From Prochilodus magdalenae (taxonomy: Eukaryota > Chordata > Actinopteri > Characiformes > Prochilodontidae), in contig JAMWET010000130.1 of NCBI GenBank assembly GCA_024036415.1, positions 1 through 64,000 of the forward strand: 64,000 nt of DNA, given 5' to 3'. The position numbers and the translations under genes were made by a program. Below, one piece after another: positions 20,849 to 48,559 of the stretch. Under the pieces are notes generated by a model. It had not been told where the DNA came from. It did not search any database and saw only the letters and a list, made by a program, of their open reading frames with translations. How positions within the stretch are numbered: the stretch's first letter is position 1; each line of letters opens with the position of its first letter.

Positions 20849-21215
20849 AAGGGGCGTTACCTCGGGGGACGGCTTGGGAACGCCCACACCCATAGAATCT
20901 GTGAGGTGTGCTTGTGAGTGAGGTTGAACGCTGGCCAGTGTGCTCATGGCAAGGAGACGTGAATTATCCGAGGCATGCTAGACGGATGGGATGTTCCCTC
21001 ATGGCTGCACGCAGGTGCTTGATGATGGTGCCCTGGCGTCTGACTAGAAGTGTCCGTGTGAACAGACGAAGGACTCAATGCAGAGTTCTCTATCTTCTAT
21101 GGGATACGGGAGCAGAAGAGTCACCAGAGTGCCTCTTCACTCCGGAGACAGCACCTCACCTGGGCTCGGTGGGTGCCAACTGGAGCACTCCGGAGAGCTC
21201 AGACGAACGGGTGGT
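20849..21215. mobile_element. Rearranged Tc1-like relic, second copy
   Basis: The left end (GGGGCGTTACCTCGGGGGAC GGCTTGGGAA) matches the terminal repeat of the element at 7423-8150. The part at about 21,090-21,180 (GACAGCACCTCACCTGGGCT) matches that element in inverse orientation, so this copy is internally deleted and rearranged. Confidence 0.65.
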
Positions 21216-22916
21216 CCCTATTCCGCTACCATGCCTCATTCGAACTCTGCCAATTCATGTCCAAACCGTGGCTTTAGGATTTAACCCTCTTAAACCTACA
21301 CTGAAAGGTTTTAGCGTCTCCTGGGAGGTTTCCTTCTGACAGCGAGGAGTTTTGTGCTACTGGTAAACAGTGTCAGTTCAGCTAAATAAATTCCTGATCC
21401 ACATCATGATTAGGATTGTGGTCTATTGACCAGAGATCTGTGACCTCCTCTATAAACCCTCTTTTAGTGAGAACAGGCAGAGCCTGCTAACTGCTTGTTA
21501 TGAGCTGCTCAGGTGCTACATTTCCTTCTTTCAGGCAGCGTTTACACACGACCAGTCAAAGGTTCAGACACGTCCACTCACAGATGGGTCTCATCTCATC
21601 CTGCAATAACACAACCCGCTAAGACCTAACACGGGACGTTATGCAGTGACTTCAGACTTGAGCACACAGCCAGTTTCACTCACGTGTAGTCGGGTTATAA
21701 AGGAACGGTGAGGCTAAGACTGAGCTGGCGGCTGGGAACCTGCTTTTAGGGGCAGCATTCCGAAACGAATATACCTAGGGACACATGTTTATACAGTTCA
21801 GCAGACAGCTGCTTCACGAAAACACTGACACCGTTACGGCACTATTACAATTTGGCCAAGCCGACTGTACTGTGTTTATCTGTCGCCTTTTTAAACCCAC
21901 AGAAATACATTTGGGGTCAAGCATGAAATGTTTAAATGATTTACTAATGGAAAGTAAATTAAACTTAAACATTGGCGCTAAATTTCTATGTGTTTGTTGC
22001 ATTTAATAAAGTTTGTGTTAAATTTGCCTTGATAATTTCTGATCGGCAGATTTGTAAATGGAAAATTTTGGACTGGCTTGGAAATCTGCACTGGCTCATA
22101 TAAACAATTACTTGTGTTGTTAATTTTGCAGCTAAATCCACATTCAGGGCTTCAAGCCGTTTCCATTTATTCAAGGAACAACGTTTCTGTAGATCCTGAT
22201 GTATTTTAAAAAGTGAAAAATGGTGTGTCTAAACTTTTGACTGCTCGTGTCTGTGAGGAAAGCAAATCTGTGATTCAGAACTGCTTATATACATAAAAAT
22301 CACAGGTTAAATTTGTAATTCACGAATCACATCCCAAGGGTCGAAGGGAAATTGAGCTATGCTGCTGTTTAACACTGTCGTGGGCTGTCTGGTACTCATC
22401 TATGCTCTTAAAATGAACTGAGAATTTGTCCTATAGCATTCCCAAGTATCTGAAGAGGTAAATACTTCAACATGAAAGTACTTAATCAACAAATGGCCCC
22501 GGTCATAAACACACTCACTCACACTCTGCACATATACAGCAAATTATCCAATTCACTCTCACACACACACACACACACACACACACGTATAATTACATAT
22601 ATATATAGAAACATAGGCATTGAGAGGTGTTTCCTTTCGAGGGGTAATGAAGGAGGGGCCCAAACCGTGAAATCAGTGTAAAACGCAGAGCCAAAAACGC
22701 GTGGGGTCCTGGACGTTCTGAGCGCTGCTGTTATTCTCAGGACAAGCTGCCAGCTAGCATGAGTCTGGTTTGCAGTGGTTTACAGCCAGTCGGCAGCAGA
22801 GCGGAGCAGAGAGGGGTTCTGTTGACCTGAAGTCCCTGACAGGGGCCGAACTTTGAGGAAGATAAGACTATTGCAGTGTCCTCTGGGCTGGCGCCACCTG
22901 GTGGCCTGGATGTGTG
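21216..22916. other. 3' flank of ero1b
   Basis: This should hold the ero1b 3' UTR (minus strand). A minus-strand AATAAA lies at 22,166-22,171, about 750 bp past the stop. A (CA)n microsatellite lies at about 22,559-22,586. No other gene is seen. Confidence 0.4.
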
Positions 22917-38745
<15,829 letters not shown>

Positions 38746-39060
38746 AGTCAAGCAGTCTTTGCTACCTTCCTTCAATTTGTGATCGTAACAGCTGTCATGC
38801 CCTGAGAGGATAATCCTGGACCTTCTAGCGCCCTGCTGCACACAAACCCAACTTTTGGAAGGGAGGGAGAGTTCGCCTGTCACTTAAATGCACATGTCCT
38901 AAAGTCACACGCCTCCAAAACAAAAATCGCGTCACACGTAGCCCCGCCTCCGGAGTTGTAGTTTTCCAACAGCTGCTGCGCCATTCAGATGTACGACTGC
39001 GTGACGCGGTGAGAACTACAAATCCCACAACCGCATCCGCGCCGAAACTTCGCTCAGCCA
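38746..39060 (-). promoter_or_regulatory. ero1b promoter / 5' UTR region
   Basis: Upstream of the ero1b ATG the sequence becomes richer in CpG at about 38,930-39,060 (ACGCGGTGAG, CGCATCCGCGCCG). GAACTACAAATCCCACAACC at 39,012 resembles the ZNF143-type ACTACAATTCCCA promoter motif. A second, weaker one on the other strand reads GTTGTAGTTTTCC at 38,954. No TATA box is evident. The exact transcription start cannot be placed. Confidence 0.5.
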
Positions 39061-39076
39061 ATCAGACAACAACACG
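39058..39076 (+). promoter_or_regulatory. ER stress element-like site
   Basis: CCAAT (39058-39062), nine bases, then ACACG (39072-39076): one mismatch from the ERSE consensus CCAAT-N9-CCACG, bound by NF-Y with ATF6/XBP1. It lies about 315 bp upstream of the ero1b ATG in inverted orientation, which ERSEs tolerate. ERO1B is a known unfolded-protein-response target, so the position makes sense; binding itself is inference. Confidence 0.5.
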
Positions 39077-39244
39077 CTGAGTAAATGGTCGGTATGATTT
39101 CTGTTTGGTTTTTAAAGCGTTTAAATGGTGTAATTTTAATGACTAAAAACTATTTTTTATAATTATAATATTATATAAAAATAACGAATAATGACAATAA
39201 CAACAACAATAAAACAATAACAAAGCTGAAGTTAGCTTCGCCGG

Positions 39245-39336
39245 CTTCTTGTTCGAACTTCTTGTTCCACCTTAAATGGGGCAGCAGTTATGTTCCGGCG
39301 CCTGCACCATTTAAGGTGGAACGGAAGAGTTCGAAC
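39245..39336. repeat. Short inverted repeat
   Basis: GTTCGAACTTCTTGTTCCAC CTTAAATGG is mirrored by CCATTTAAGGTGGAACGGAA GAGTTCGAAC, a hairpin-forming pair with a loop of about 25 bp. A diverged half (TTGTTCAGATTTCCTGCTCC) is at 35,728, so this is a small MITE family. Confidence 0.65.
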
Positions 39337-39353
39337 GAGATGCTAGCTGACGA

Positions 39354-39361
39354 TGACGTCA
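39354..39361. promoter_or_regulatory. Consensus CRE palindrome
   Basis: TGACGTCA, the full CREB/ATF site, about 610 bp upstream of the ero1b ATG. Whether it serves ero1b is unknown. Confidence 0.35.
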
Positions 39362-40285
39362 AATACGACAGTAGAAAATGCGAGAAGGATGTACCGCATG
39401 ACAAACACCGCATGAATACAAACAGTACTACAATAAAGTTAAGACTAGTTTTATACTGGTATAATTCATCCGCACTGTACTCACATGACACAAGCAGCTC
39501 TGCTCCGAACTGTCCTCTGTGGACCGCTGCTGTTGTTGTTGTTGGGTTTTTCCCTGACTTCCGTAATGAAACCATCCCAAGACAAAATCCCCGAGCAGCA
39601 AACACAGCAGGAATACAATTCCACAAAAGTGTGAAGTGTGTTTCACCATCGCTGTTCCCAAAGATCCAACACCGGGAGGAGAACTTTGTGCTCGGCTGCT
39701 AATTTAGCTAACTAGCTAGCTAAACAACTAACGTTAACGTCAGCTAGCATCTGCCGACGGCAAAAACAAGAGCTGGTTGTGTCTCCGCTACTGCGCCGGT
39801 TTCTGCGAATTCCTCATTCCATACAAACCACGCGTGTCCCGGAGATGTTTTCTGTCAGAAACTCTTCAGTAAGCAGGTAAAGTCAGTATCGGTTTTCCAC
39901 AGAGCTGCACAGACGTCCTGACTTCCGGAAACTGAGGAGGCGCTGTGGGCACGAGCTAAACTAAATCCCGGGATGCGTTTCGGTTCGTGTGCTAGGAAGC
40001 GCACTAATCAGGAATTCGGCGGATTCGTTTCCTAGGATGGTCCACTGTAGAACAAGTGTTTCTCAGTTGGTATAGTTTGCATGTGATTTTTTGCCATTCC
40101 AATGAAAACCGCTGCAGCTAAACAAAGTACTTTTAAATCAATTTTAATAATTAAAATACTGTTGTCATATATTTTATATACTTTTCATTTTGTTTAATTG
40201 CATCATTTGAGACTTGCAGCTTTATTCTTTCTGGTTCTTTTCTTATTTGATATGTTTTGTATGTATGAAAAGTGCTCTGTAAAAA

Positions 40286-40353
<68 letters not shown>

Positions 40354-41521
40354 TTTTATTACTTCCATTATTTTATTGCTTCCATTTACTACTGGTCCGA
40401 TAAGAGTACAGTATGACCTGTTTCATTTATTATACCTTGAGCTTCTATGTATTCTGACAATGAGACACATTCATGAAACACAAAATACCACATTATGACA
40501 TATGAACACCTTAAACAGTTCTTTCCAGATCCAGAGGAGGGTTTAGCATAGGAGGACATGACACATAAGGAGAATAGACACTTTCAACATCATGTAGGCC
40601 CAACTTCCTTATTCACAATTAATCCAATAACTACAAACAGAAAATCTCCATAACAACAAACTGTCTCTGTGTAACACAGAGCCCCTGACGGATGCCACAC
40701 CTCCCCCATCAAGTTTCAGCCGTCCCAGAAACCTACACTGTTCGAACAAAGTCTCTGGAGCATGTGATACCCTGGCCATACCCTGGTGATACCCAGTGTC
40801 ATGAGCGCCCCCACTTCTATCTCCAGGCCGTGTCCTTGGCACAGCACCTTTGTGGCATCCAGCGGAACACCTGCTCAGTGGGTGGCCTCTCCATCAGTGT
40901 GCCAGAGCAAAGACACTGAAGGCTTTTCTGGCCACATTCAGCCATGCACCATGCCAAGCACCGTCTACCTTAAGCAGTGCAGCACCAGCAGCTACCACAC
41001 ATGCTTGCGCTTTATGGGCCGTCATGTGATTTCTCTTTATTGTCTTTATTGCAAGGTAAGAAAAGCATAAAACAACCTTAGAGAGAGACTTTTATTTTGG
41101 AAAATAAACCAGGACCATTTTACAAATGCCTTAAAGGGATATTATTTAGTGGAAAATGTTGCTGACTCTAAAAATTATTTACGAAAACATAAATAAATGA
41201 TAATGAATATAATAAAGAAGGAAACATAATATCATTCAACTGCCCAAAAAACGCTGAGCAAAACACTAGTGAACCACCAGCTTTCCCGTTAGTGGGCCAG
41301 CGGTGGGCCACCATTCTCTGTCAGGGTTAATATGGACTACATGCGTCCTGCTCAAATCATTATCAGCAGCTCCTCTGGCAGCAGTGCCCATCTTTCTCTC
41401 CTCACATCATACGCAGGCAGTTCCATACCTACTGGGTAGTACCCAATTTCACCAGTTGGCCTTCACTGTAGTTTATTACAGCACAACACATGTGCCATGG
41501 CATGTTCAAAATACATAACAC
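39362..41521. other. Intergenic with unresolved GC-richer block
   Basis: A (TTA)n(GTA)n microsatellite lies at 40,288-40,352. The block 40,640-41,054 is more GC-rich than its flanks and ends in AAG followed by GTAAG, like an exon with a donor site. No frame stays open through it and I do not recognise the product. It may be a decayed pseudogene. At 41,262-41,320 a fragment resembles the sequence upstream of both GIMAP copies. Confidence 0.4.
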
Positions 41522-42240
41522 TGGAAATGCCCGACCCTTTAATATCGTAGATGAAAATATTGGATGTTATAATACAAACACTGACCACCGAACTGAATAC
41601 AAGATCTAACTAGTTTTATATCTAAGCATCCACGTTTAAATGCACAGAGACTTTTATTTTAGAAAATAAACAAGGTAAATATTATAACAAAAATATAAGT
41701 GGAAAGAATCAGTCTGAATTTGATTTGACTGAAAACTGAGAGAATGAAAATTTGAGCAGTGAAAAATGTTATTCGGCCCCATACTCTCCTGAACCACCAG
41801 CAGGCCGCCCAGAACACACTGAGCCGAACACCAGCAGTGTGGTGGTCCGCTATTCTCCTACTATCAGGGATGTACCGGATCTTCATTTCAGTCCCCCTCC
41901 AGTAAATAACGTCACCATGATCTCTCCCTCACAGACACACGGTCTCCTCAGTAAACACACCTGTAGCACAGTCTGTATTTGGAAATCCTATATGTCCCCC
42001 CGCTGAAACTACAGTCTTACAGAGCATGCGCAGTTCACGTGCGGACGCGTTTGCCGCGCTTTTTCTTCGCAGAGAGACGCTCGCGCTGCAGCCCTTTCCA
42101 GAACCTTCGGTTCAGAGAACCGTTAGCAGAGAGAACAGTACAGACTCAGTTCTACTGTAAGATCCCTCAGTTCTCCGATCATTTCAGCCGAATCATAGTT
42201 TCCCCTCTATACAGCCGGTTCAGGAGAAACTTAAACTCCG
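41522..42240 (+). promoter_or_regulatory. Promoter and noncoding exon 1, GIMAP copy A
   Basis: This block is repeated at 49,994-50,880 ahead of copy B. It holds GCATGCGC (42024-42031, NRF1-like) and an E-box CACGTG (42036-42041), both preserved in copy B. The transcribed part ends in AACTCCG before a GTGAGT donor at 42241; copy B has a GTAAGA donor at the matching place, which supports a real noncoding first exon. The transcription start is not defined. Confidence 0.6.
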
Positions 42241-43054
42241 GTGAGTCTCTTTAAGGGCAAATACCGTGTGATACGTTAGCCGGGATGTGTGTAATAGCAA
42301 GCTAGCTAGTAGTGCTAGCTACCCCAAGGAGAGTGCACATCTAAACCTACACTTAAAGAATATTAAGCAAGTTTACATGCTTAAAAGAAATTTATAACTA
42401 AAAGGAAAACAACTGGGTATGTAATGAGATGTATAGTGATTAAAAGTTAGCTGCTTTTTGTAAGCTCAGCAGACTAAGTGAACCAATCCAGCCATGGGAG
42501 CTAGCTCGGTTAGCACTGAAAGCCAAGCGAGATGGTCTGAAAGCTGTACTATGAACTCAGGTGTTTATCCAGCAGCTTTTTTTCCAGTTACTGTACAAAG
42601 TACATGACATTAAGAAAAAACCTATAGTGTTTCTAAACGCAAAAGCAGAATCAATGAAATGTGAGCCTGACAGTGTGGTTGAGCTTTCTGTTTTATTTCT
42701 CTGTACTTATTTACTCTCTGATATGTTTTCTGCTAAATGTTACAATAATGGAGAAAGATATTTTCTTGAAAAATGTAAAAAGGCCCCTAAACATTTTCTC
42801 TAAGTACTTACTCTTTGCCTTACAAGGTAGAGATAAAAGATTCCAGCAGGTATATCTAATGTTTTAACTGATGCTGTATGTAAATGACCATGACCAGTTC
42901 ATGTCCTTGAATCTTGTTAATCCAGTCAGACAGGATACAATGTTTTTAGATCAAGTGATGTTTGTTTGTGGACAGTCAAACAGAAACTGCCACCACACAA
43001 ACCTCTTAGTGCGGTTCAGAAGTGGCATATCCTATAAAAAAAAGTCTTCAAGAA

Positions 43055-46000
43055 ATGTCGGGGGAAATGTCGCGGATACAAGAAGCTAGCTGTAAAGGTG
43101 AGTTTTTTCATTACTTGGTGGGAAATCTGGAAAGTCCTGATCCAGAAAGTGTAGGATTTTTTTCTATTTTAGTTTCTGGAATTTTACATATACCCTATAG
43201 GATGTGTGGCTGTATGATGCTTCCAGCTTACAGATTTTGTGGTTTATGGTCACCTCTTTTTCCGCTCTATTTAAATTGGACTGTTGTTCTGTCTGATACC
43301 TGTATGGACAATCCCTGTGTAATACTGACACTGACAACCACATTAGTTTTGGTTCTTGCACATGAGATGAGCTGTTTTTTAAAAGTTCCATCAGAAGGAC
43401 GTGCATAGTTCGGGACCATACCTGTATAGACAAGTAATAAATTAGAATGAGTGATGGGAAAAGTTGGTCCAAAACAGTGCTCAACTCAGAACGATGTGCT
43501 CTTAGTTCTTCTCTTATCTCTTACCTTATCTCTTTTCCTGTCTGTCAGTTACCGAATAGCAAACTAGCAATACTGGTATAACTACTAGTGCTCCTCTTGT
43601 TTGGTCCAGAGGTATAACACCAACACGAAAATAACAAGAACATTTAATGATCCCCAACTATTACTCAGTAATAGTAAATTAATAATGAACTTATTAATGC
43701 CAGCTGGCCATGCCAGCAGATCTCTTTAAACTATTTCATAAATTGTTTGTTTTGACCTAAACATCACTGGATTCAACCTCAGCTACCTTCACTTGCTAAC
43801 AGCAGATAACCTGCTAGCAGTAGTGTTAATTTTGATATCTGCTTCTTTATGATTGGTTTACCGATTTAAAATCAACTACTCAGGTCACAGATGCTTGGCT
43901 TAAATTATGCTTCGAGCCATGTGCCAAAATGAAATGCTTTATTCATCTGTTATTTAGAGCAGCTTGAGCTGCAGGAACGATATGAGTGTCTGTAAAGAGT
44001 AAACTGTTAAAGCAGACAGACAGTACAGCTCTGATGTGCACTGAGAAGTGCATACTCCTGAAATGCATGGCTCAGTTTGGTGCGGACCTGAATGTGTTTA
44101 CACTTTAAAATTGACCAAAGAGTTTGACAGCTCTGCACCAATTCAGGAAGATCTAAAAGCGATCTTAGTTAAGTGTTTTAAACACTGGGTCACTTCAGAG
44201 GAGTGTATGAACATACTGGATCCAGAAGAAGTCCTTCATTTCATCTAGCATCTACTTTCAGTGCGTCTCCAAAAGTGATTCGCTGCCGGTTGTGTTAAAC
44301 GCTGCTTGCTCTTGGTCTGGTTACCAAATGTGCCGACTGCGATATCCAAATTAAATAGTAGTTCTCGGCCTTATTTTGCTCCACTGGGATCTTGAAGTAT
44401 GCTGTTTACATGACCACTTTAATAACTGGATCACTACAAAAATCTGATTGTGATTGTGCCTGATTATTCGCTGCATCTAAACACACTCACTTTTAAAATT
44501 AAGCCCCCTAAATTGGTCTTGGTTTAGATCTATGGTTTTAGGAACATTTTTAAAAAATATAAATAGGGCTTTCAGTATATAAAACTTAATTAATTAATTA
44601 TTTAATTAATGTTGTAATAATACAACATTTTCATCTCTGATGGTGTCTCATTTCTCTTTCAGACACAGATCTGAGGGCAGTAGTTCTGGGATGGCACAAG
44701 GCTGGAAAGACCTCAGTGATCAACACCATATTAGGGTCCAGTGTGGTGGTGGCAGTGAGTGGTCAGTGTGTGAAGAAAGAGGGATATGTTAGGGGAAGGA
44801 GAGTCACGCTGGTTGACACCCCCGGCTGGTGGAAAAGCTTGAGCATTAGAGATTCACCTGAGCTTTCCAAACAAGCAATAATGCGCAGTGTGTCTATGTG
44901 CCCTCCGGGGCCTCAAGTCTTCCTTCTGGTTATTGAGACAGATGTATCATTCAAGGAGAAGTACATGGAACCTCTAGTGCAGCGTTTGGAGCTTTTGAGT
45001 GAGAGAGTCTGGAGATACACCATAGTGCTGTTCACAGGGGGCGAGTCCCTGACCAGGACCATTGAGCAGCACATACAAAATGACGGGGAAACACTCCAGA
45101 GACTTTTAAAGAAATGTGGAAACAGATATCATGTTATTGATAATATTAACAAAGATGATGGTTCTCAAGCTGAGGAGTTATTTTGGAAAATAGAGAATGT
45201 TGTTAGACAAAATGATGGTAGGAATTTTGAGGTTGATGTGAAGGTTCTTCAGGAACTTCAGGGAAAGTGGGAGGAAGTTCAGAGTAGAGCAAGTGCATGG
45301 CAATCCAGGGTCCTTGAAGAAAGTTCCCTGATTAAAGACAAAGGTATGTTTATTTATAGTTCTACAAATATTTTTATTTAATGGCTATTTGGTTTAAAAT
45401 GTTGAGTCATATACTTACGTTTTTTTTTTCCCCACTCCATTTAAATTTAAACATCATGAAGAGCTGAGAATGGTACTCTTGGGTTGGGTGATGTCTGGAA
45501 AGAGCTCAGCAGGAAACACCTTACTGAATCGGGAAGAGTTTGTGACAAGGGAGCGAACCACAAAGTGTAAAAGAAGGTCTGGAGACGTGGCAGGAAGAAA
45601 GATAACTGTGCTAGACACTCCTGGTTACTGGAAGTTCTTCTCACCTGAGTTCAACCCAGAGTGGGTCAAAGCTGAAGTCTTTAAGGGTGTCTCACAATTT
45701 AAGAAATTCCCCCATGCCATGCTTCTGGTGCTTCCTGCAGACACATCCTTTACAGACGAACAGAAGAAAATCATTATAGAAAACATGGCCATCTTTGGGG
45801 AACAAATATGGAGACACAGCATTGTGTTGTTCACATGGGGGGATTTTCTTGGAAATGCCTCAGTAGAGCAGCACATCGAGAGTGAAGGTGACGCCCTGCA
45901 GTGGCTAATCAAGAAATGTGGAAACAGATATCACGTCTTTGAAAATACAAAAAGAGGTGATAATGCTCAGGTCATTGAGCTGCTGGAGAAGATTGAAGAA

Positions 46001-47679
46001 ATGGTGGCTGGAAATTGCTTATTCCGTCCTGGTGTTACAGAGTTATGTGAAAACACTATGGAGCAACTGCCATACACGTCCGAGGATGTTCAGGTTGGGG
46101 ATATCTTGAAGCCACTTAAGGAGGAATGGAACAGAAGAACTAAGGAGTTCAGAGAAAATCTGGAAAAACTGCTGTCAAAAGCAATTAAGCCATCCACGGA
46201 GTGTGACCGAAGCATTACACCACCTCCAATCTGTGAGTTGGCACTGTGTACAGCAGTGGTGTCTAGACTTATCCACAAAGGGTTGTTGTGGATCTGATCA
46301 GCAGAGTGAAGACAGACTGATTAGACTAGTGGAGTCAGGGGTGCTCCCACCTGTATGGAGTGAAAACCTGCTGCCACAACAGCCCTTTTGCAGATGTGAT
46401 TGGACACCTCTGGTATACACAGAAGTTTTCATGTGTAGGATTTTATCTATTTTAGTTAATTGCTAATAAGAGTGCTAATAATAATTAGAAACTTTTTGTT
46501 TATTTGTAGTTGACGAAGAGAAGGAATCTATTCAAACCTCTGAAACGTCTGGGTCTGAATCTGAGGTGGACAGCGCACAAAAGTTTGGCATAAAGGTGTA
46601 GTTCATTTATAAACATAGTATTCATAAAGTTCCATATTTAATATTAAACTATTATATTTTCCATATTTGCACCAGTGTTGGGGGTTAAGTGGTACAAAGA
46701 AAGATTTTATAGTAATATGGTTATTCTTTCATGTACCAAGGTTATGTAATACATTACAGTTTCCAGTTTAGATATCATAACAAATTACAGTTGCATAATA
46801 TGAATTGCATGTCCTAGATGGACGTCTTTAAAACAAAATAAATCCTGCTTTATTGTCAGTCAGTTGTTTATACTGGCTTGTTTCTCAGTTTCTGATTAGT
46901 ATCGCATTTGTCAGTAGTAGTTTGTCAGCAACTGGCTGGGGTGTTGTTAAAATAAAATAAATTAAAATTATATGTAACCTATAATTTAGGAATTAATTCC
47001 AGAAAGTCATTGTTGGACTTTTTCTTGTACAGTCTACACATAATGAGTAATGAGATTACCATTTTTAGAATGTAATATGTTGTGTAATTATATTATATTA
47101 TGATAGCAGTATGTAGTCATATATAATGTTTTTTTTGTTAAACAAAAACATCAGTGCAGACAATGAAGACATTGCACCACAGAACTCTCAGACAGAATTT
47201 CAGTGCTCCTGAATTGAGCATTCTTTCCAAAAAAACCTTAACATCATCTTTCCTTCGTTAAAGGCGGTGTCCATGAACTAGTTATTGGACATCGTTAGTG
47301 CCAATCATTACGTAATGTAATGTCTGCCCTTCTCTCCATCTCTAACCTAACACAGGAGCAGCTTCTATCACTTCTGGAGAGGGAGTGGAGCAGACAAGAG
47401 GCAATGGTGATGGACAATGTGCATGAGATTCTTCTTAAACCCAGCCAAGTCAGAGGTAAGTTACGGATGAACACATGTAGGAATTACATTTCAAATCTGT
47501 GAGCAGATACAGGTTCTAATGAATCTGCAATTTCTACAGAGGCATCCTCTGAGGTGGGTGAAGACAAAATTAACTCATCAGTGGCCAAAGTGGAATGGTG
47601 GCTTTCAGACTGTAAGGATGAGAAACACACATGCAGTGATGATGCAGTCCTGGACGATTCATCCACAGCTGTATGCTAA
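43055..47679 (+). CDS. Two-domain GIMAP-family GTPase, copy A
   Basis: Six coding exons join in frame: 43055-43097, 44663-45343, 45462-46232, 46510-46595, 47356-47455 and 47540-47679 (1821 bp, 606 aa). Exon 2 encodes one AIG1/GIMAP GTPase domain with P-loop GWHKAGKTS (24-32) and G3 VDTPGWW. Exon 3 encodes a second with P-loop GWVMSGKSS (249-257) and LDTPGYW. Both carry LFT followed by GGES or WGDF at the G4 site and the family's CGNRYHV box. Exons 4-6 add a Ser/Glu-rich tail (SETSGSESEVDS), a helical segment (EQLLSLLEREWSRQEAM) and KVEWWLSDC. GIMAPs are GTP-binding, often membrane-linked proteins of lymphoid cells; a specific role cannot be given. Ignoring the GTGAGT donor at 46233 would read on to a stop at 46297, giving a shorter C-terminus (ELALCTAVVSRLIHKGLLW). 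A 2-nt deletion near the end changes the last residues relative to copy B. No ortholog symbol is assigned because fish GIMAPs expand lineage by lineage. Confidence 0.85.
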
Positions 47680-47771
47680 CTGATGTTCTGTAAAAGATAT
47701 AAAAGCTAGTATAATGCTTTTTGAACTGTGTTGGAACCACTGATCTAAGACCCAGTACTAAATAGTAAACT

Positions 47772-47777
47772 AATAAA
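47772..47777 (+). terminator. Poly(A) signal, copy A
   Basis: AATAAA 93 bp after the copy A stop codon, conserved at the matching site in copy B. Confidence 0.55.
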
Positions 47778-47854
47778 GGAACGTTAGTAAATAATGGTAC
47801 TGAGCTTCTTTCAGGGATGATTAAACTAATGATCTCAGTAGTGGACATCCTAGT

Positions 47855-47972
47855 AAGTAAGACTATGCTATGCTACACCATCCTTTGGCAAGACTCCTAA
47901 CACTACATTGGCCCACCTGTAATGTGATTAACCTTGTAAGTTGCTGTTGTAAGTAAATGCCATAAATGTAAA
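47855..47972 (+). mobile_element. SINE in the 3' flank of copy A
   Basis: GACTATGCTATGCTACACCA followed by ACACTACATTGGCCCACCTG and a TAAATGCCATAAATGTAAAT tail. The same insertion is at 57,971-58,112 in copy B, where about 30 more bases of the head survive. Confidence 0.75.
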
Positions 47973-48073
47973 TTACACTCTCAAGTGAAACTCATGGGTG
48001 ATTGTGAGGTTTACATCCAAAGCAGTGGAGCAGCTTATCCTTCAGTATTAGAAATGTCACATTTGCTACCACT

Positions 48074-48336
48074 TTCAAATTAAGACTTGCATTTTAAAAT
48101 GCTACGTATATTGTTATTGTATATTTTACAATATATTTTATCTAAGGAATTTTGTTATTATTGTTTCATTTATATTTTTCTTCCTGATTTCACTGTGTAG
48201 TTTTTACTGTTATTGTATGTTATACTATTTACTGTATTTACTTTTGTGTATTTATCTGTTATTGTTATTTTACATGTGCTGTACATCTAAAACTGTATTT
48301 ATTTGATCATTAAAGTGATATTTTAAAACAACAAAA
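48074..48336. other. AT-rich segment present only in copy A
   Basis: Comparison with copy B (junction near 58,200) shows about 260 bp of AT-rich sequence here that copy B lacks. Without an outgroup it could be an insertion in A or a deletion in B. Confidence 0.6.
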
Positions 48337-48559
48337 ATAGTTTTGCTTTGATAGGGGTGTTATGTTGGAACTTCTAATATATTCCACATGTATTGCATAT
48401 TCTGCATGTTTTGTATACTTTGTAAATATTACTCTAAATGTCTTTAGTTGAATAAATAACTTGGCTTCCTGCTTTTATTGTTGTTAACTGTAATCCTTCA
48501 ACAAAGATGTTGGCTAATGTCCTGTCTAATAGAGTTGACTATTAATAATGATTTACCTA

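Noticed and set aside
38746..38883. Longer ero1b N-terminus from the ATG at 38883
   Set aside because: It would bury the signal peptide behind about 46 polar residues; the ATG at 38745 gives a normal secretory start.
39262..39702. Divergent gene sharing the ero1b promoter
   Set aside because: The 146-codon frame starts inside a short inverted-repeat element, has no recognised domain, and the opposite strand is also open.
44048..44248. 66-codon frame in intron 2 of GIMAP copy A
   Set aside because: Copy B has only a scrambled counterpart near 54,500, there is no splice support and no known domain.
46203..46466. 87-codon plus-strand frame overlapping the end of GIMAP domain 2
   Set aside because: It is a shifted frame across the donor region; the true frame continues the GTPase domain.
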